From Tepidimonas fonticaldi (GTDB taxonomy: Bacteria > Pseudomonadota > Gammaproteobacteria > Burkholderiales > Burkholderiaceae_C), in NCBI RefSeq assembly GCF_007556755.1, contig NZ_VJOO01000017.1, positions 1 to 63,855 on the forward strand: DNA of 63,855 bases. The letters run 5' to 3'. This document shows positions 41,709 through 51,565 of the stretch, piece by piece. How positions within the stretch are numbered: position 1 is the stretch's first letter; every line of letters begins with the position of its first letter. Position numbers and translations under genes: made by a program. Under the pieces are notes generated by a model that saw nothing but the letters and a program-made list of their open reading frames with translations, was not told where the DNA came from and did no database searches.

Positions 41709-43337
41709 ATGGATGCCGTAACCCCCACCCCCGCCGCCTCGTCCCCGCCGGGCCTGAAACTTTCGCCCTGCCCGCCGGTGGAGCACGGCGCCGACGGCCG
41801 CGTGCCGCTGAAGCTGCGCCGCGTGGCCATCGACACCTGGCGCGAGAACGTCGCCTACCTGCACCGCGACTGCGACCTCTACCGCGCCGAGGGCTTCCAG
41901 GCGCTCAACAAGGTGGAGGTGCGCGCCAACGGCCGCAAGGTGCTGGCCACGCTCAACGTGACGCTGGATCCGCGCATCGTCAAGTGCGACGAGATCGGCC
42001 TGTCGATGGAGGCGTTCGCGCAGCTCGGCGTCGAGCCGGGCCACCCGGCCACCATCGAGCAGGCCGAGCCGCCGGCCTCGATCGCCGCGCTGCACCGCAA
42101 GATCGGTGGCGAGCGCCTGACGCGCGAGGAGTTCCACGCCATCGCGCGCGACATCGCCGAGCACCGCTACTCCAAGATCGAGCTGTCGGCCTTCGTCGTC
42201 GCCACCCACGCCAGCGAGCTGGACCGCGAGGAGGTCTACTTCCTCACCGAGGGCATGATCGCCGCCGGCCAGCGGCTGGACTGGCGCGAGCGGCTGGTGG
42301 TGGACAAGCACTGCATCGGCGGCATCCCCGGCAACCGTACCTCGATGCTGGTGGTGCCGATCGTCGCCGCGCACGGGCTGGTGTGCCCCAAGACCTCCTC
42401 GCGCGCGATCACCTCGCCCGCGGGCACCGCCGACACGATGGAGGTGCTGGCCGAGGTGGAGCTGCCGATCGAGCGGCTGCAGGAGATCGTGCGCGCGCAC
42501 CGCGCCTGTCTGGCGTGGGGCGGCACGGCGCAGCTGTCGCCGGCCGACGACGTGCTGATCGCGGTGGAGCGGCCGCTGTCGCTGGATTCGCCGGCGCAGA
42601 TGGTGGCCTCGATCCTGAGCAAGAAGGTGGCCGCCGGCTCCAACCACCTGGTGCTGGACATCCCGGTCGGGCCGACCGCCAAGGTGCGCTCGATGCCCGA
42701 GGCGCAGCGGCTGCGGCGGCTGTTCGAGTACGTGGCGCGGCGGCTGGGCATCTCGATCGACGTCGTCATCACCGACGGGCGCCAGCCGATCGGGCAGGGC
42801 ATCGGCCCGGTGCTGGAGGCGCGCGACGTCATGCGCGTGCTGCAGAACCATCCGCTGGCGCCGATCGACCTGCGCCAGAAGGCGCTGCGGCTGGCCGGCC
42901 GGCTGCTGGAGTGCGACCCCGACATCCGCGGCGGCGACGGCTACGGCATCGCGCGCGACATCCTCGACTCCGGCCGCGCGCTGGAGAAGATGATGGCGCT
43001 GATCGAGGCGCAGGGCGCGCGTGGCTTCGACCCCGAGCGAGCGCCGCTGGCGCGCCACCGCTTCGAGGTCACCGCGCCGCGCGACGGCGTCGTCACCGGC
43101 ATCGACAACCTGCAGATCGCGCGCATCGCGCGGCTGGCCGGCGCGCCCAAGGTGGCCGGCGCCGGGGTGGACCTGATGCGCAAGCTCGGCGAGCCGGTGC
43201 GTGCCGGCGACGTGCTCTACCACGTCTACGCCGAGTACCCGGCCGACGTCGAGTTCGCGCGCGAGGCCAGCGCGCGCGCCAGCGGCTACACCATCGGCGC
43301 GCCGCACGAGGTGCCGCAGGTCTACGTGGAGTTCTGA
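41709..43337 (+). CDS. AMP-phosphorylase-like / thymidine phosphorylase family enzyme
   Basis: This 542-residue phosphorylase resembles the archaeal AMP phosphorylase branch more than classical DeoA. The key segment reads [20 protein letters not shown], followed by [20 protein letters not shown]. The N-terminal archaeal-type domain of roughly 90 residues is present. The archaeal enzyme splits NMPs into a base and ribose-1,5-bisphosphate; whether this bacterial protein uses nucleotides or nucleosides is untested. It is followed after 5 bp by a PRPP-synthetase-like gene. Codons here look more strongly G/C-ending than in the flanking genes. Confidence 0.83.
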   Translation: MDAVTPTPAASSPPGLKLSPCPPVEHGADGRVPLKLRRVAIDTWRENVAYLHRDCDLYRAEGFQALNKVEVRANGRKVLATLNVTLDPRIVKCDEIGLSMEAFAQLGVEPGHPATIEQAEPPASIAALHRKIGGERLTREEFHAIARDIAEHRYSKIELSAFVVATHASELDREEVYFLTEGMIAAGQRLDWRERLVVDKHCIGGIPGNRTSMLVVPIVAAHGLVCPKTSSRAITSPAGTADTMEVLAEVELPIERLQEIVRAHRACLAWGGTAQLSPADDVLIAVERPLSLDSPAQMVASILSKKVAAGSNHLVLDIPVGPTAKVRSMPEAQRLRRLFEYVARRLGISIDVVITDGRQPIGQGIGPVLEARDVMRVLQNHPLAPIDLRQKALRLAGRLLECDPDIRGGDGYGIARDILDSGRALEKMMALIEAQGARGFDPERAPLARHRFEVTAPRDGVVTGIDNLQIARIARLAGAPKVAGAGVDLMRKLGEPVRAGDVLYHVYAEYPADVEFAREASARASGYTIGAPHEVPQVYVEF

Positions 43338-43342
43338 GCGCC

Positions 43343-44299
43343 ATGCCGCTGCTGCTCGCCTTCGACGACGAGGCCGCGCCGGCGCAGCGGCTGCTCGCGG
43401 CGCTCAACACCGCCGCCGCGGGCGCCACGGAGCCGTGGACGCTGGCGTTCGTGCAGCGCCACCGCTTTCCGGACGGCGAGTGGCGGCTGCGCCTGCCGCC
43501 CGAGCTGCCGGCGGAGGTGGCGCTGTACCGCAGCCTGCACCAGCCGAACGAGAAGTTGGTCGAGCTGCTGCTGGCCGCCCCGGCCGCGCGCGAGCTGGGC
43601 GCGCGGCGGCTGTGGCTGGTGGCGCCGTACCTGGCCTACATGCGGCAGGACGCCGCCTTCAGCCCCGGCGAGGTGGTCAGTCAGCGCCACGTCGGGCGCT
43701 GGCTGGCGGCGGCGTTCGACGGGCTGATCACCGTCGATCCGCACCTGCACCGGGTGGCCACGCTCGCCGAGGCGGTGCCGGTGGCCGAGGCGCACGCGCT
43801 CAGCGCCGCGCCGCTGCTCGGCGCGCTGGCGGCGCAGCGCCGCCCCGGCGCGCTCCTGCTCGGGCCGGACGAGGAATCCGCCCAGTGGGTGCGCCAGGCC
43901 GCCGACGCCGCGGGGCTGCCGGCGGCGGTGGCGCGCAAGGTGCGCCGCGGCGACCGCGAGGTCGAGGTCGAGCTGCCGGCGCTGGACGTGCGCGGCCGCG
44001 CCGTCGTCATTCTGGACGACATGGCCAGCACCGGCCGCACCGTGGCGCGCGCCGCGGCCGCCCTGCGCGCGGCCGGCGCCGCCTCGGTGGACGTGGCGGT
44101 CACGCACGCGCTGTTCGTTGGCGATGCGCTGGCCGCGATGCAGGCCGCCGACGTCGGCGAGGTCTGGAGCACCGACAGCGTGCCGCACGCCAGCAACGCG
44201 GTGGCGCTGGCGCCGCTGCTGGCCGCGGCGCTTCAGAGGTCGGTGCGCAGCTTCCAGATTTCGGGGAACAGCACCACGTCCAGCATCTTGCGCAAATAG
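43343..44299 (+). CDS. Ribose-phosphate pyrophosphokinase-like protein
   Basis: This 318-residue protein of the PRPP synthetase/phosphoribosyltransferase fold has the N-terminal [11 protein letters not shown], the segment [20 protein letters not shown] and DPHLHRV. The PRPP-binding loop reads [13 protein letters not shown]. It is a divergent, archaeal-looking version, not the housekeeping Prs. The last 20 or so residues (from LAAALQRS) are encoded across the end of the convergent kynA gene (67-bp overlap) and look like read-through beyond the family's usual end. It is tightly paired with the phosphorylase upstream. Confidence 0.82.
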   Translation: MPLLLAFDDEAAPAQRLLAALNTAAAGATEPWTLAFVQRHRFPDGEWRLRLPPELPAEVALYRSLHQPNEKLVELLLAAPAARELGARRLWLVAPYLAYMRQDAAFSPGEVVSQRHVGRWLAAAFDGLITVDPHLHRVATLAEAVPVAEAHALSAAPLLGALAAQRRPGALLLGPDEESAQWVRQAADAAGLPAAVARKVRRGDREVEVELPALDVRGRAVVILDDMASTGRTVARAAAALRAAGAASVDVAVTHALFVGDALAAMQAADVGEVWSTDSVPHASNAVALAPLLAAALQRSVRSFQISGNSTTSSILRK

Positions 44300-45084
44300 C
44301 CCACGCCGCTGGTGCCCCCGGTGCCGCGCTTGAAGCCGATGACCCGCTCCACGGTCGTCAGGTGCCGAAAGCGCCACAGTCGGAATGCGTCCTCCAGGTC
44401 GGTCAGCTCCTCGCCCAGTTGGTACAGGTCCCAGTGGTGCGACGGATCGCGGTAGACCTGCAGCCACGCGGCCTCCACGGCGTCGCTGGCCTCGTAGGGC
44501 CGGGTCCAGTCCCGCTCGCAGTGGCTGGCGGGCACGGGCAGGCCGCGCCGCCCCAGCAGACGCAGCGACTCGTCGTACAGCGACGGGGCTTCGTAGGCGG
44601 CTTGCACCTGCGCCAGCAGATCCGGCCGGTGTTCGTGCGGGCGCAGCATCGCGGCATTCTTGTTGCCCAGCGAAAACTCGATGCAGCGGTACTGATAGCT
44701 CTGAAAACCGCTGGACTGCGCCAGATAGGGGCGGATCGCGCTGTACTCCGGCGGGGTCATGGTGGCCAGCACATCCCAGGCGTGTACGAGCTGCTCCATG
44801 ATGCGGCTGACGCGCGCCAGCATCTTGAACGCCTCCGGCAGCCGGTCCGTGGCGATCGCCGTCTTGGCCGCCCCCAGCTCGTGCAGCATCAGCTTCATCC
44901 ACAACTCGCTGGTCTGATGCTGGATGATGAACAGCATCTCGTTGTGGTCGGGCGACCGGGGCTTTTGCGCGTTCAGAATCGCGTCGAGCTGCAGATAGTC
45001 GCCATAGGTCATCGCATCGCGGTAATCCAGCCGGGCCTGTTCGGCATGGACGATGGACTCGGGGGTGGGGTCGGGGGTCGTCAT
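44233..45084 (-). CDS. kynA: Tryptophan 2,3-dioxygenase
   Basis: This 283-residue haem enzyme opens the indole ring of L-tryptophan to N-formylkynurenine. The haem-binding and substrate motifs are intact ([10 protein letters not shown]-type [47 protein letters not shown]). The C-terminal [20 protein letters not shown] is diagnostic. The start at 45084 ([10 protein letters not shown]) is preferred. It is the last gene of the kynB-kynU-kynA run, 23 bp after kynU. Confidence 0.96.
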   Translation of the reverse strand: MTTPDPTPESIVHAEQARLDYRDAMTYGDYLQLDAILNAQKPRSPDHNEMLFIIQHQTSELWMKLMLHELGAAKTAIATDRLPEAFKMLARVSRIMEQLVHAWDVLATMTPPEYSAIRPYLAQSSGFQSYQYRCIEFSLGNKNAAMLRPHEHRPDLLAQVQAAYEAPSLYDESLRLLGRRGLPVPASHCERDWTRPYEASDAVEAAWLQVYRDPSHHWDLYQLGEELTDLEDAFRLWRFRHLTTVERVIGFKRGTGGTSGVGYLRKMLDVVLFPEIWKLRTDL

Positions 45085-45107
45085 GGTGGCGGATCCGTGG
45101 GGCGGGG

Positions 45108-46406
45108 TCAGGTCACGGCCTGGGTGCGCTGGAAGGCCGGGTCGCGCCAGGCTTGCGTCTGCAGCACATCGCGCAGGTGCTCGACGGCGTGCCAGACGTC
45201 TTCGAACCCCAGGTACAGGGGCGTGAAGCCAAAGCGCAGAATGTCCGGCTGCCACGCGTCACCGGCGCGGAAGTCGCCGATCACCCCGCGCGCGATCAGC
45301 GCCTGCACGATGGCGTAGGCCCCTTCGGCCCGGGTCAGGCAGACCTGCGAGCCGCGCCGCTGCGGCTCGCGCGGCGTGACCAGCGTCAGCCCGTGCCCGG
45401 CGCAGCGCGACTCCACCAGTGTGATGAACAGGTCGGTCAGCGCCAGCGACTTGCGCCGCAGCGCCGCCATGCCCCCCAGCGGTTCGGCAGCCAGGACGGT
45501 GCGCACCCCCACCTCCAGCGCCGACAGGCTGATGATGGGCTGCGTGCCGCACAGCAGCCGCTGCACCCCCGGCGCCGGTTGGAAATCGGGCGCGAAGGCA
45601 AAAGGCGCCGCATGCCCCCACCAGCCGGCCAGCGTCGACCAGTCGTCCGGGCCCAAGGCCGCGCTCAGGCGCGGATGCACCCACGCGAACGCCGGCGCGC
45701 CCGGCCCGCCGTTGAGGTATTTGTAGCCGCAGCCCACGGCAAAGTCGGCCTGCGCCGCGTTCAGGTCCACCGGCACCGCGCCCGCGCTGTGCGCCAGGTC
45801 CCACACCATCAGCGCGCCGGCGGCGTGCGCGGCGGCCGTCACCGCGGCCATGTCGTGCATCGCGCCGGTGCGGTAGTTCACATGCGTCAGCATCACGATG
45901 CCGACGTCCGGCCCCAGCGCGGCGGGCAGCGCCGTCTGCGGGTCGCCATCGATCAGCCGCAGGGTCCAGCCGCGATCGCGGCACAGCGCCTCGGCCACAT
46001 ACAGGTCGGTGGGGAAGTTGCTGCGCTCGCTGACCAACACGCGCCGGCCGTCGCCGCGCCGGTGTTGCAGATGCATGGCCAGGCTCAAGACCTTGAACAG
46101 GTTGATCGAGGTGCTGTCCGTGGCCATCGTTTCGCCGGGGCCGGCGCCGATCAGGCGGCCGATCAGGTCACCCACCCGCTGCGGCAGGGTGAACCAGCCG
46201 GCCGTGTTCCAGCTGCGGATCAGCCCCTGGCCCCATTCGTCCGTCACGACGGCCTGCACGCGGGCGGCGGTCTCGCGCGGCAGGACACCGAGGGAGTTGC
46301 CGTCCAGGTAAATGACGCCGGGCGGCAGATCGAACTGGTCGCGCAAGGGGCGCAGCGGGTCGGCCGCATCCAGCGCGCGGCAGTCGTCGAGGGTGGGGCA
46401 GGGCAT
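45108..46406 (-). CDS. kynU: Kynureninase
   Basis: This 432-residue PLP enzyme splits kynurenine to anthranilate and alanine. Visible motifs are [13 protein letters not shown], the phosphate-binding [26 protein letters not shown] and the PLP lysine in [16 protein letters not shown]. The C-terminal [17 protein letters not shown] is also typical. The start at 46406 gives [12 protein letters not shown]. It lies between kynB and kynA with short gaps, so the three are probably one operon. Confidence 0.97.
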   Translation of the reverse strand: MPCPTLDDCRALDAADPLRPLRDQFDLPPGVIYLDGNSLGVLPRETAARVQAVVTDEWGQGLIRSWNTAGWFTLPQRVGDLIGRLIGAGPGETMATDSTSINLFKVLSLAMHLQHRRGDGRRVLVSERSNFPTDLYVAEALCRDRGWTLRLIDGDPQTALPAALGPDVGIVMLTHVNYRTGAMHDMAAVTAAAHAAGALMVWDLAHSAGAVPVDLNAAQADFAVGCGYKYLNGGPGAPAFAWVHPRLSAALGPDDWSTLAGWWGHAAPFAFAPDFQPAPGVQRLLCGTQPIISLSALEVGVRTVLAAEPLGGMAALRRKSLALTDLFITLVESRCAGHGLTLVTPREPQRRGSQVCLTRAEGAYAIVQALIARGVIGDFRAGDAWQPDILRFGFTPLYLGFEDVWHAVEHLRDVLQTQAWRDPAFQRTQAVT

Positions 46407-46450
46407 GGGACGATCCTTTGGGAAGCGTCGGCGTGCGCATGTCCGACGGG

Positions 46451-47119
46451 TCAGGCCAGGGCGCGCAGCACGGCCCGCACCGGGCTGGCGTCGGCGCGCA
46501 TCCACTTCAGAGGCAGGGCAATCAGCTCGTAGTCGCCTTCGGGCACGTCGTCCAGGCACAGGTTTTCCAGCACGCGCAGGCCGCGCCGGCGCAGCACCTG
46601 GTGCGCCTCCAGCGTCTTGCTGTCGGCCGGGTCCACGCTGGCGCTGTCCGTGCCTACCAGGCACACGCCGCGGTCGGCCAGGCGTTCCAACAGCGCCGGG
46701 TCCATGCCCGGCAGCGCGTCGTCGAAGGCGTCGCGCGGCATCCGCGCATAGGTGCGCACCAGCAGCCGCGGCGGCCAGGGGGCGTCATCCGGCAGGGCGT
46801 GGGCCACATGCGCCCAGGTCACCAGCGGCCTGCAGCCAATGGCATGCACCACCCGGCACGGGCCCAGGTACGGGGTCAGATCCACGGCCCCGATGGGCGC
46901 ACCGTCGGGAGCGTAGTGCAACGGCGCATCCGCATGGGCGCCGATGTGCGGCGTGGTCGTGACCGCGCTGACATTGACCGGGCAGCCCGGCCCGATGGTG
47001 GCCACCCACCGCTGCTGGTAGGGCGTGTCGCCGGGGAAGACGGGCGCATCGGCGTCCACCGGGGGCGAGATGTCCCACAGGCGGCGCGCGGCAGTCGGAT
47101 CGGACGGGGCAATCGGCAT
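46451..47119 (-). CDS. kynB: Kynurenine formamidase (arylformamidase)
   Basis: This 222-residue metal-dependent cyclase-fold hydrolase removes the formyl group from N-formylkynurenine. The zinc-binding motif HxGxHxDxPxH appears as [11 protein letters not shown]. The opening [19 protein letters not shown] and [17 protein letters not shown] match KynB. It is first in the kyn operon. No kynR-type regulator is adjacent, although one is often divergent in Burkholderia. Confidence 0.96.
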   Translation of the reverse strand: MPIAPSDPTAARRLWDISPPVDADAPVFPGDTPYQQRWVATIGPGCPVNVSAVTTTPHIGAHADAPLHYAPDGAPIGAVDLTPYLGPCRVVHAIGCRPLVTWAHVAHALPDDAPWPPRLLVRTYARMPRDAFDDALPGMDPALLERLADRGVCLVGTDSASVDPADSKTLEAHQVLRRRGLRVLENLCLDDVPEGDYELIALPLKWMRADASPVRAVLRALA

Positions 47120-47166
47120 GGGCGCGAAGGTAGCACCGCCCGAAAACCCGTGGTGTCGGTTTTTTG

Positions 47167-47195
47167 CGACAGTCGGAAAATATTTCAGATGTCAA
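47167..47195 (-). promoter_or_regulatory. Candidate control region upstream of kynB
   Basis: On the minus strand a consensus TTGACA (47195-47190) is followed by an AT-rich imperfect dyad, CTGAAATATTTTCCG, that looks like an Lrp-family box. No good -10 lies at the standard spacing. An Lrp-type KynR would be the expected regulator from other species. Confidence 0.35.
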
Positions 47196-47211
47196 GCAAA
47201 AGCAGGACTCG

Positions 47212-48747
47212 TCAGGGCGTCGCGTCCCGCCCGCCCTCGCCGCCCTCGCTGCCCTCGCTGCCCGCATCCCCCGTTTCTTCCAGGCGGATGCCGATGCGCT
47301 CGATCGTGCCGCCTTGCACGCGGCGCACGCTCAGCTCGGCTGGCCCCCAGCGCCGTTGATCGCCTTCGACCGGGGCATGCTCGCAGGTGCGGCCAAACCA
47401 CTCGCCCACGGTGAGCTGTTCGTCCTCCACCATCGGCCAGCCGTAGAAACGGCACAGGGCCGCCATGGGGGTGTTCGCCGGCACCTCGAAATCGCCGTAC
47501 ACCTGCCGGGCGGCGACCGGATCGTCGCGGTCCGGCAGCGCGACGCCGGTGCGCCGCGCGGCCCAGGGCAGGGTGGCGCCCTGCAGCAGCAGCGACGCCA
47601 GCACCACCACGAAGGCGATGTTGAAGAAGGTCTTGGCCCCGTCCACCCCCGCCATCACGGGGAACACCGCCAGCACGATGGGCACCGCCCCGCGCAGGCC
47701 AACCCAGGCGATGAACGCCACCTCCCGCGGGGGAAAGCGAAAGGGCAGCAGGCACAGCCACACGGCCAGCGGCCGGGCCACCAGCATCAGCACCGCCGCG
47801 ACGCCCAGCGCTGGCAGCAGGGTGCGCAGCGCCTCGGTCGGGGTGACCAGCAGGCCCAGCAGCAGGAACATACCCGCCTGCGCCATCCAGGCGTAGCCAT
47901 CCATGGCCTGCAGCGCCGGCGCCACCGAGCCGCGGGCGCGGTTGCCCACCACCAGCCCGAAGATGTAGACCGCGAGGAACCCCGAACCGCCGACCCAGGT
48001 CGTCAACGCAAACACCGCCATCCCCGCCGACAGCAGCAGCAGTGCGCGCACGCCGCTGCCGGGCCGGGTGAGCCGGGCCAGCAGCCGCAGACCGTCCGCC
48101 AGCGCCCAGCCCAGGCCACCGCCCAGCATCAGACCCCAGCCAAACTGCTGCACCAGCGCCAGCAGCGGCGCCCAGCCCAGGCGGGCGGCCCCGGTGTCCG
48201 GCGTCATGGCCAGCCCGATCAGCGCCAGGGTTAGAAACACGGCCATCGGGTCGTTCAGACCCGACTCGATTTCCAGTGTCGAGGCCACGCGCTCGTTGAG
48301 CCGCACCCCCGACGTCTGCAGCAGCGCGAACACGGCCGCGGCGTCCGTGGAGCCGACGATGGCGCCCAGCAGCAGCGCGAGTCGCCAGTCCAGGTCGAGC
48401 AGCAGCCAGGCCCCCAGACCGGTCAGCGCGGCGCTGACGGCCACGCCGGCCGTGGCCAGCAGCAGCGACGGGCGCAGACCCGTGCGAAATGTCGCGTAGC
48501 GCGTGCGCAGCCCCCCATCCAGCAGGATGACGGCCAGCGCCACGTTGCCCACCCAAAACGCCAGCCGAAAATCCTCGAACACCACGCCGCCGGGCCCGTT
48601 CTCCCCCAGCAGCATGCCCGCGACCAGAAACACCAGCAAGAACGAAAAGCCCAGCCGCGCCGAAAACAGCCCGGCCACCAGGCTCAACAGCAACAGGGCC
48701 GAGGCCGTCAACAGCGGCAGGGCCAAAAAATCCAGCGATAGAGTCAT
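47212..48747 (-). CDS. K+/H+ antiporter of the CPA1/NhaP2 type
   Basis: This 511-residue inner-membrane antiporter has about 12 membrane segments followed by a cytoplasmic regulatory tail. Conserved parts are GMLLGENGPGGVVFEDF, GAIVGSTDAAAVFALLQTSG, STLEIESGLNDPMAVFLT and FIAWVGLRGAVPIVLA. The C-terminal RCK_C/CorC-HlyC-type segments (YGDFEVPANTPMAALC and LSVRRVQGGTIERIGI) fit NhaP2/CvrA. The last 20 residues are a Glu/Gly/Ser repeat encoded by near-tandem GCCCTCGCT units. It is divergent from msrA across 30 bp. Confidence 0.9.
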   Translation of the reverse strand: MTLSLDFLALPLLTASALLLLSLVAGLFSARLGFSFLLVFLVAGMLLGENGPGGVVFEDFRLAFWVGNVALAVILLDGGLRTRYATFRTGLRPSLLLATAGVAVSAALTGLGAWLLLDLDWRLALLLGAIVGSTDAAAVFALLQTSGVRLNERVASTLEIESGLNDPMAVFLTLALIGLAMTPDTGAARLGWAPLLALVQQFGWGLMLGGGLGWALADGLRLLARLTRPGSGVRALLLLSAGMAVFALTTWVGGSGFLAVYIFGLVVGNRARGSVAPALQAMDGYAWMAQAGMFLLLGLLVTPTEALRTLLPALGVAAVLMLVARPLAVWLCLLPFRFPPREVAFIAWVGLRGAVPIVLAVFPVMAGVDGAKTFFNIAFVVVLASLLLQGATLPWAARRTGVALPDRDDPVAARQVYGDFEVPANTPMAALCRFYGWPMVEDEQLTVGEWFGRTCEHAPVEGDQRRWGPAELSVRRVQGGTIERIGIRLEETGDAGSEGSEGGEGGRDATP

Positions 48748-48777
48748 AGTATCCGCGACCGTAGCAGAATCTGCGCC

Positions 48778-49323
48778 ATGACGACGGAGACTTTGGTCCT
48801 GGCCGGTGGGTGTTTTTGGTGCACCGAGGCCGTGTTCGAGCAGGTGCGCGGCGTGCTGGACGTGGAATCCGGCTACAGCAACGGACAGGCCGAGCGGCCG
48901 ACGTACGAGGACGTCTGCACCGGCGCCACCGGCTGCGCCGAGGTCGTCAAGCTGGTCTACGACCCCGCGGTGATCGGCGTGCGCGATCTGCTCACCATCT
49001 TTTTTGCTACCCACGACCCCACCACCCTCAACCGGCAGGGCGCTGACGTCGGCACGCAATACCGCAGCGGCATCTACTGGACCACGCCCGAGCAGGCGGA
49101 CGCGGCCCGGGCGCTGATCGCCGAGCTGCAGGCGCAGCGCGCCTTCGGCGCCCCCATCGTGACCGAGGTGGAGCCGTTGCGCCACTACTGGCCGGCCGAA
49201 GCCGAGCACCAGGACTTCTTCGCGCGCCATCCCTTTCATGGCTACTGCCTGGCCGTGGCCGCGCCCAAGGTGGCCAAGCTGCGCCGCGCGTTTGCCCAGC
49301 ACCTCAAGCCCGACCGGGCCTGA
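48778..49323 (+). CDS. msrA: Peptide methionine-S-sulfoxide reductase MsrA
   Basis: This 181-residue repair enzyme reduces methionine-S-sulfoxide in proteins. The catalytic motif GCFWC is at residues 11-15. The substrate pocket residues appear in GYSNGQAERPTYEDVC and DVGTQYRSGIYW. The resolving cysteine in the C-terminal part is in HGYCLAVAAPKV. The 30-bp divergent gap with the antiporter must hold both start regions, so leaders are very short. Confidence 0.96.
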   Translation: MTTETLVLAGGCFWCTEAVFEQVRGVLDVESGYSNGQAERPTYEDVCTGATGCAEVVKLVYDPAVIGVRDLLTIFFATHDPTTLNRQGADVGTQYRSGIYWTTPEQADAARALIAELQAQRAFGAPIVTEVEPLRHYWPAEAEHQDFFARHPFHGYCLAVAAPKVAKLRRAFAQHLKPDRA

Positions 49324-49396
49324 CCGCGCTCATTGGGCGCGATTGGGCCCCGCCGGCGGGGTCGCGCAGGCGCCAGCCGCCGGCGCGCGCGCTCAC

Positions 49397-49402
49397 TACA
49401 CT
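49397..49402 (+). promoter_or_regulatory. Candidate -10 box for a leaderless AEC-transporter transcript
   Basis: TACACT ends 7 bases before the GTG at 49410. The surrounding CTACACTGGGG is identical to the sequence before the oxygenase gene at 7831. Confidence 0.4.
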
Positions 49403-49409
49403 GGGGGGC

Positions 49410-50372
49410 GTGAGCGTTGCCGACCATCCCGTCTTTCAGTCCCTGGCCCCCGTCTTCCTGCTGATCGCCGCGGGCGTGGTCGCGGGCCGGCGTGGCTGGG
49501 TCGGAGCGGCGGCCGTCAAGGATTTGTCCAACCTGGTCTTCCTGCTGCTCATCCCGGCACTGCTGTTTCGCACCATGGCCCAGGTCCGGCTGGAGACGCT
49601 GGACTGGCGCCCCGTGGCGGCCTATTTCAGCGCCACGCTCCCTTGGTTTGCCCTGCAGATCGCGTGGCATGGGTTCCACCCCCGCGGTATCGTGCTCGCG
49701 CTGGGCGGGACGTTTTCCAATCTGGTCATGATCGGCATCGCCCTGATCGGCCTGGCCTACGGGCAGGCAGGCGTGGTCACGCTGCTGACGCTGATCGCCG
49801 TGCACGCCCTCATCCTGTTGACGATCGCCTCGGTGGCCCTGGAGCTGGCCGATGCCCGCAGCCGCGCGCAGGGCGGGCCGATGCCGCCCGGGCGGCTGTG
49901 GCGCACGGCCCTGTCGGCAGTGCGCGGATCGGTCATCCACCCCATCCCCTTGCCGATTGCCTGTGGGCTGTTGTGGGGGCTGTCGGGGGCGACCTTGCCT
50001 GCCGTGGTGGACAAGCCCTTGCATCTGCTCGGTCAGGCCTTCGGGCCGTTGGCCCTGGTGCTGGTGGGCGTGAGCCTGGCCCGCACGCCCTGGCGCGGCC
50101 ACTGGCGCGAGGCGCTGTCCGTCGCCCTGGCCAAAAACCTGGTCATGCCGGTGCTGGTCGCCGCCTCTGCGTGGTTGTGGGGGCTGCGCGGCTTGCCGTT
50201 GACGGTGCTGGTGGTCGCCGCCGGCGTGCCCATTGGCGCCAATGTCTTTTTGTTCGCGCAGCGCTACCGCGTGGCGCAGACCGAGGTGACCGCCGCCACG
50301 GGGCTGTCCACCGCGCTGGGGATGCTCACCTTGAGTGGCTGGATGCTGGTGATGGCTCAGCTCACTGGCTGA
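49410..50372 (+). CDS. AEC-family transporter (auxin-efflux-carrier-like permease)
   Basis: This 320-residue membrane protein has about ten hydrophobic segments in two repeats. The family features are the early LAPVFLLIAAGVVAGRRGW, the LSNLVFLLLIPALLFRTMA segment with its helix break, and GVPIGANVFLFAQRY near the end. Family members move malate, malonate or other anions, and the substrate here is unknown. The GTG start has no ribosome site but fits a leaderless message. The 3' end overlaps the convergent TM2 gene by 11 bp. Confidence 0.87.
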   Translation: MSVADHPVFQSLAPVFLLIAAGVVAGRRGWVGAAAVKDLSNLVFLLLIPALLFRTMAQVRLETLDWRPVAAYFSATLPWFALQIAWHGFHPRGIVLALGGTFSNLVMIGIALIGLAYGQAGVVTLLTLIAVHALILLTIASVALELADARSRAQGGPMPPGRLWRTALSAVRGSVIHPIPLPIACGLLWGLSGATLPAVVDKPLHLLGQAFGPLALVLVGVSLARTPWRGHWREALSVALAKNLVMPVLVAASAWLWGLRGLPLTVLVVAAGVPIGANVFLFAQRYRVAQTEVTAATGLSTALGMLTLSGWMLVMAQLTG

Positions 50373-50838
50373 TGCGCAGGCCTTCCTCGATCTGGTACTC
50401 GAAGTAGCGCTGGAAGCTGAACGCCAGACCCGCCATCAACGCGGTGGCGCCTACCATCAGCGACAGCACCACGGCGATGACGGTCAGCCAGTTCGTGTCG
50501 CCGGCGCGGGCGTCGGCCGGCCCGGCCGGGTTGTGGCGCGCATTCCAGCGCTGCGGCGGCTGCAGCGCATACACGATGGCCGTCAGACACGCGGCCACCA
50601 GGCCGATACCCAGGAAGGGCAGCAGCACCCACGACAGTTGGTCGTCCTGCCCGTAGGTCAGCACGCGATCCACCCCCCACAGCCCCAGTGCGGTTGGGAT
50701 GGCGTGGGCCCAGCCCCACACATCGCCGAATCCGTGCAGATAAAACCGGTGCCAGCCAAAGCCCCCGCCCACCAGGGCGAGCCAGGCGGCGACGGTTTTG
50801 TTGCGGGGGCGGGGGGCGGGACGGGTGTCGGCAACCAT
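50362..50838 (-). CDS. TM2-domain membrane protein
   Basis: This 158-residue protein has an N-terminal TM2-type domain (KTVAAWLALVGGGFGWHRFYL, a glycine-rich helix pair with the GxHRFY loop) and two further hydrophobic segments (about 75-95 and 125-148). The function of TM2 proteins in bacteria is unknown. ATG 50838 gives MVADTRPAPRP; 50856 is an alternative. It converges on the AEC gene. Confidence 0.75.
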   Translation of the reverse strand: MVADTRPAPRPRNKTVAAWLALVGGGFGWHRFYLHGFGDVWGWAHAIPTALGLWGVDRVLTYGQDDQLSWVLLPFLGIGLVAACLTAIVYALQPPQRWNARHNPAGPADARAGDTNWLTVIAVVLSLMVGATALMAGLAFSFQRYFEYQIEEGLRISQ

Positions 50839-50920
50839 GGGGCGGCGTTTGCGCAAGACGGCGATGCGGGGTGGGAGCCGGGACCGATGGCACCGGTTCC
50901 CGCGGGGGAGGGGCAGGGCG

Positions 50921-51454
50921 TCAGCCCTCGGTGGGCGGAGTGCGGTCGCCCCAGCCCAGGGACTTTTCCATCAGCACGATGTCGAGCCAGCGGCCGAACT
51001 TCCAGCCGCAGGAGCGCACCACACCCACCCGCTCGAAGCCCAGGGCGGTGTGCAGCCCGATGGAGCCGGTGTTGGCCGAGTCGCCGATCACCGCCATCAC
51101 CTTGCGGATGCCCCGCGCCTCGAGCTGCGCCAGCAATTCGGCCAGCAGCGCGCGGCCCAGCCCCCGGCCCACGGCATCGTGCGCGACGTAGATCGAGTCC
51201 TCCACCGAAAAGCGGTACGCCGGCCGCGGCTTGAACCAGTTGCCATAGGCAAAGCCCACCACCTCGCCCTGCAGCTCGGCAACCAGCCAGGGCAAGCCCT
51301 TGGCCAGCACGTCGGCGCGGCGGGCGCCCATGTCGGCGGTGCTGGGGGGATCGGTCTCGAACGTTCCCGTGCCGTGCAGCACATGGTGACCGTAGATGCG
51401 GGCGATGGCGGGCAGGTCGTTCTCGTGGCTCGGGCGGATCAGGGGGGTGTTCAC
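50921..51454 (-). CDS. GNAT-family N-acetyltransferase (phosphinothricin acetyltransferase-like)
   Basis: This 177-residue acetyltransferase resembles the Pat/MnaT group (IRPSHENDLPAIARIYGHHV and HGTGTFETDPPS at the N-terminus). The acetyl-CoA pyrophosphate loop is VGRGLGRALLAELL, followed by GFERVGVVRSCGWKFGRWLD. Likely substrates are methionine sulfoximine/sulfone or an amino-acid analogue. The GTG at 51454 gives VNTPLIRPS. It is divergent from the rpsP operon, whose -10 lies 12 bases from this GTG. Confidence 0.88.
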   Translation of the reverse strand: MNTPLIRPSHENDLPAIARIYGHHVLHGTGTFETDPPSTADMGARRADVLAKGLPWLVAELQGEVVGFAYGNWFKPRPAYRFSVEDSIYVAHDAVGRGLGRALLAELLAQLEARGIRKVMAVIGDSANTGSIGLHTALGFERVGVVRSCGWKFGRWLDIVLMEKSLGWGDRTPPTEG

Positions 51455-51465
51455 GGGTCGCTGGC

Positions 51466-51471
51466 TATAAT
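51466..51471 (+). promoter_or_regulatory. -10 box of the rpsP operon
   Basis: A consensus TATAAT about 95 bases upstream of rpsP. It lies 12 bases from the start of the divergent acetyltransferase gene. No strong -35 is visible at 16-18 bp spacing. Confidence 0.6.
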
Positions 51472-51480
51472 GGCGGGTTT

Positions 51481-51538
51481 GCAACGTTTCGCTGGCCGGG
51501 TGGCCAGTCGTCGTGTCTCAGGCGTTGCCTCCACCGTC
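51481..51538 (+). other. Structured leader of the rpsP operon mRNA
   Basis: GCAACG (51481-51486) can pair with CGTTGC (51533-51538). Inside, CTGGCC (51492-51497) pairs perfectly with GGCCAG (51502-51507) around GGGT. The leader could therefore fold as a nested stem just after the predicted transcription start. Confidence 0.5.
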
Positions 51539-51565
51539 TCGTCGAACAGTTCGCAAGGATAAACC

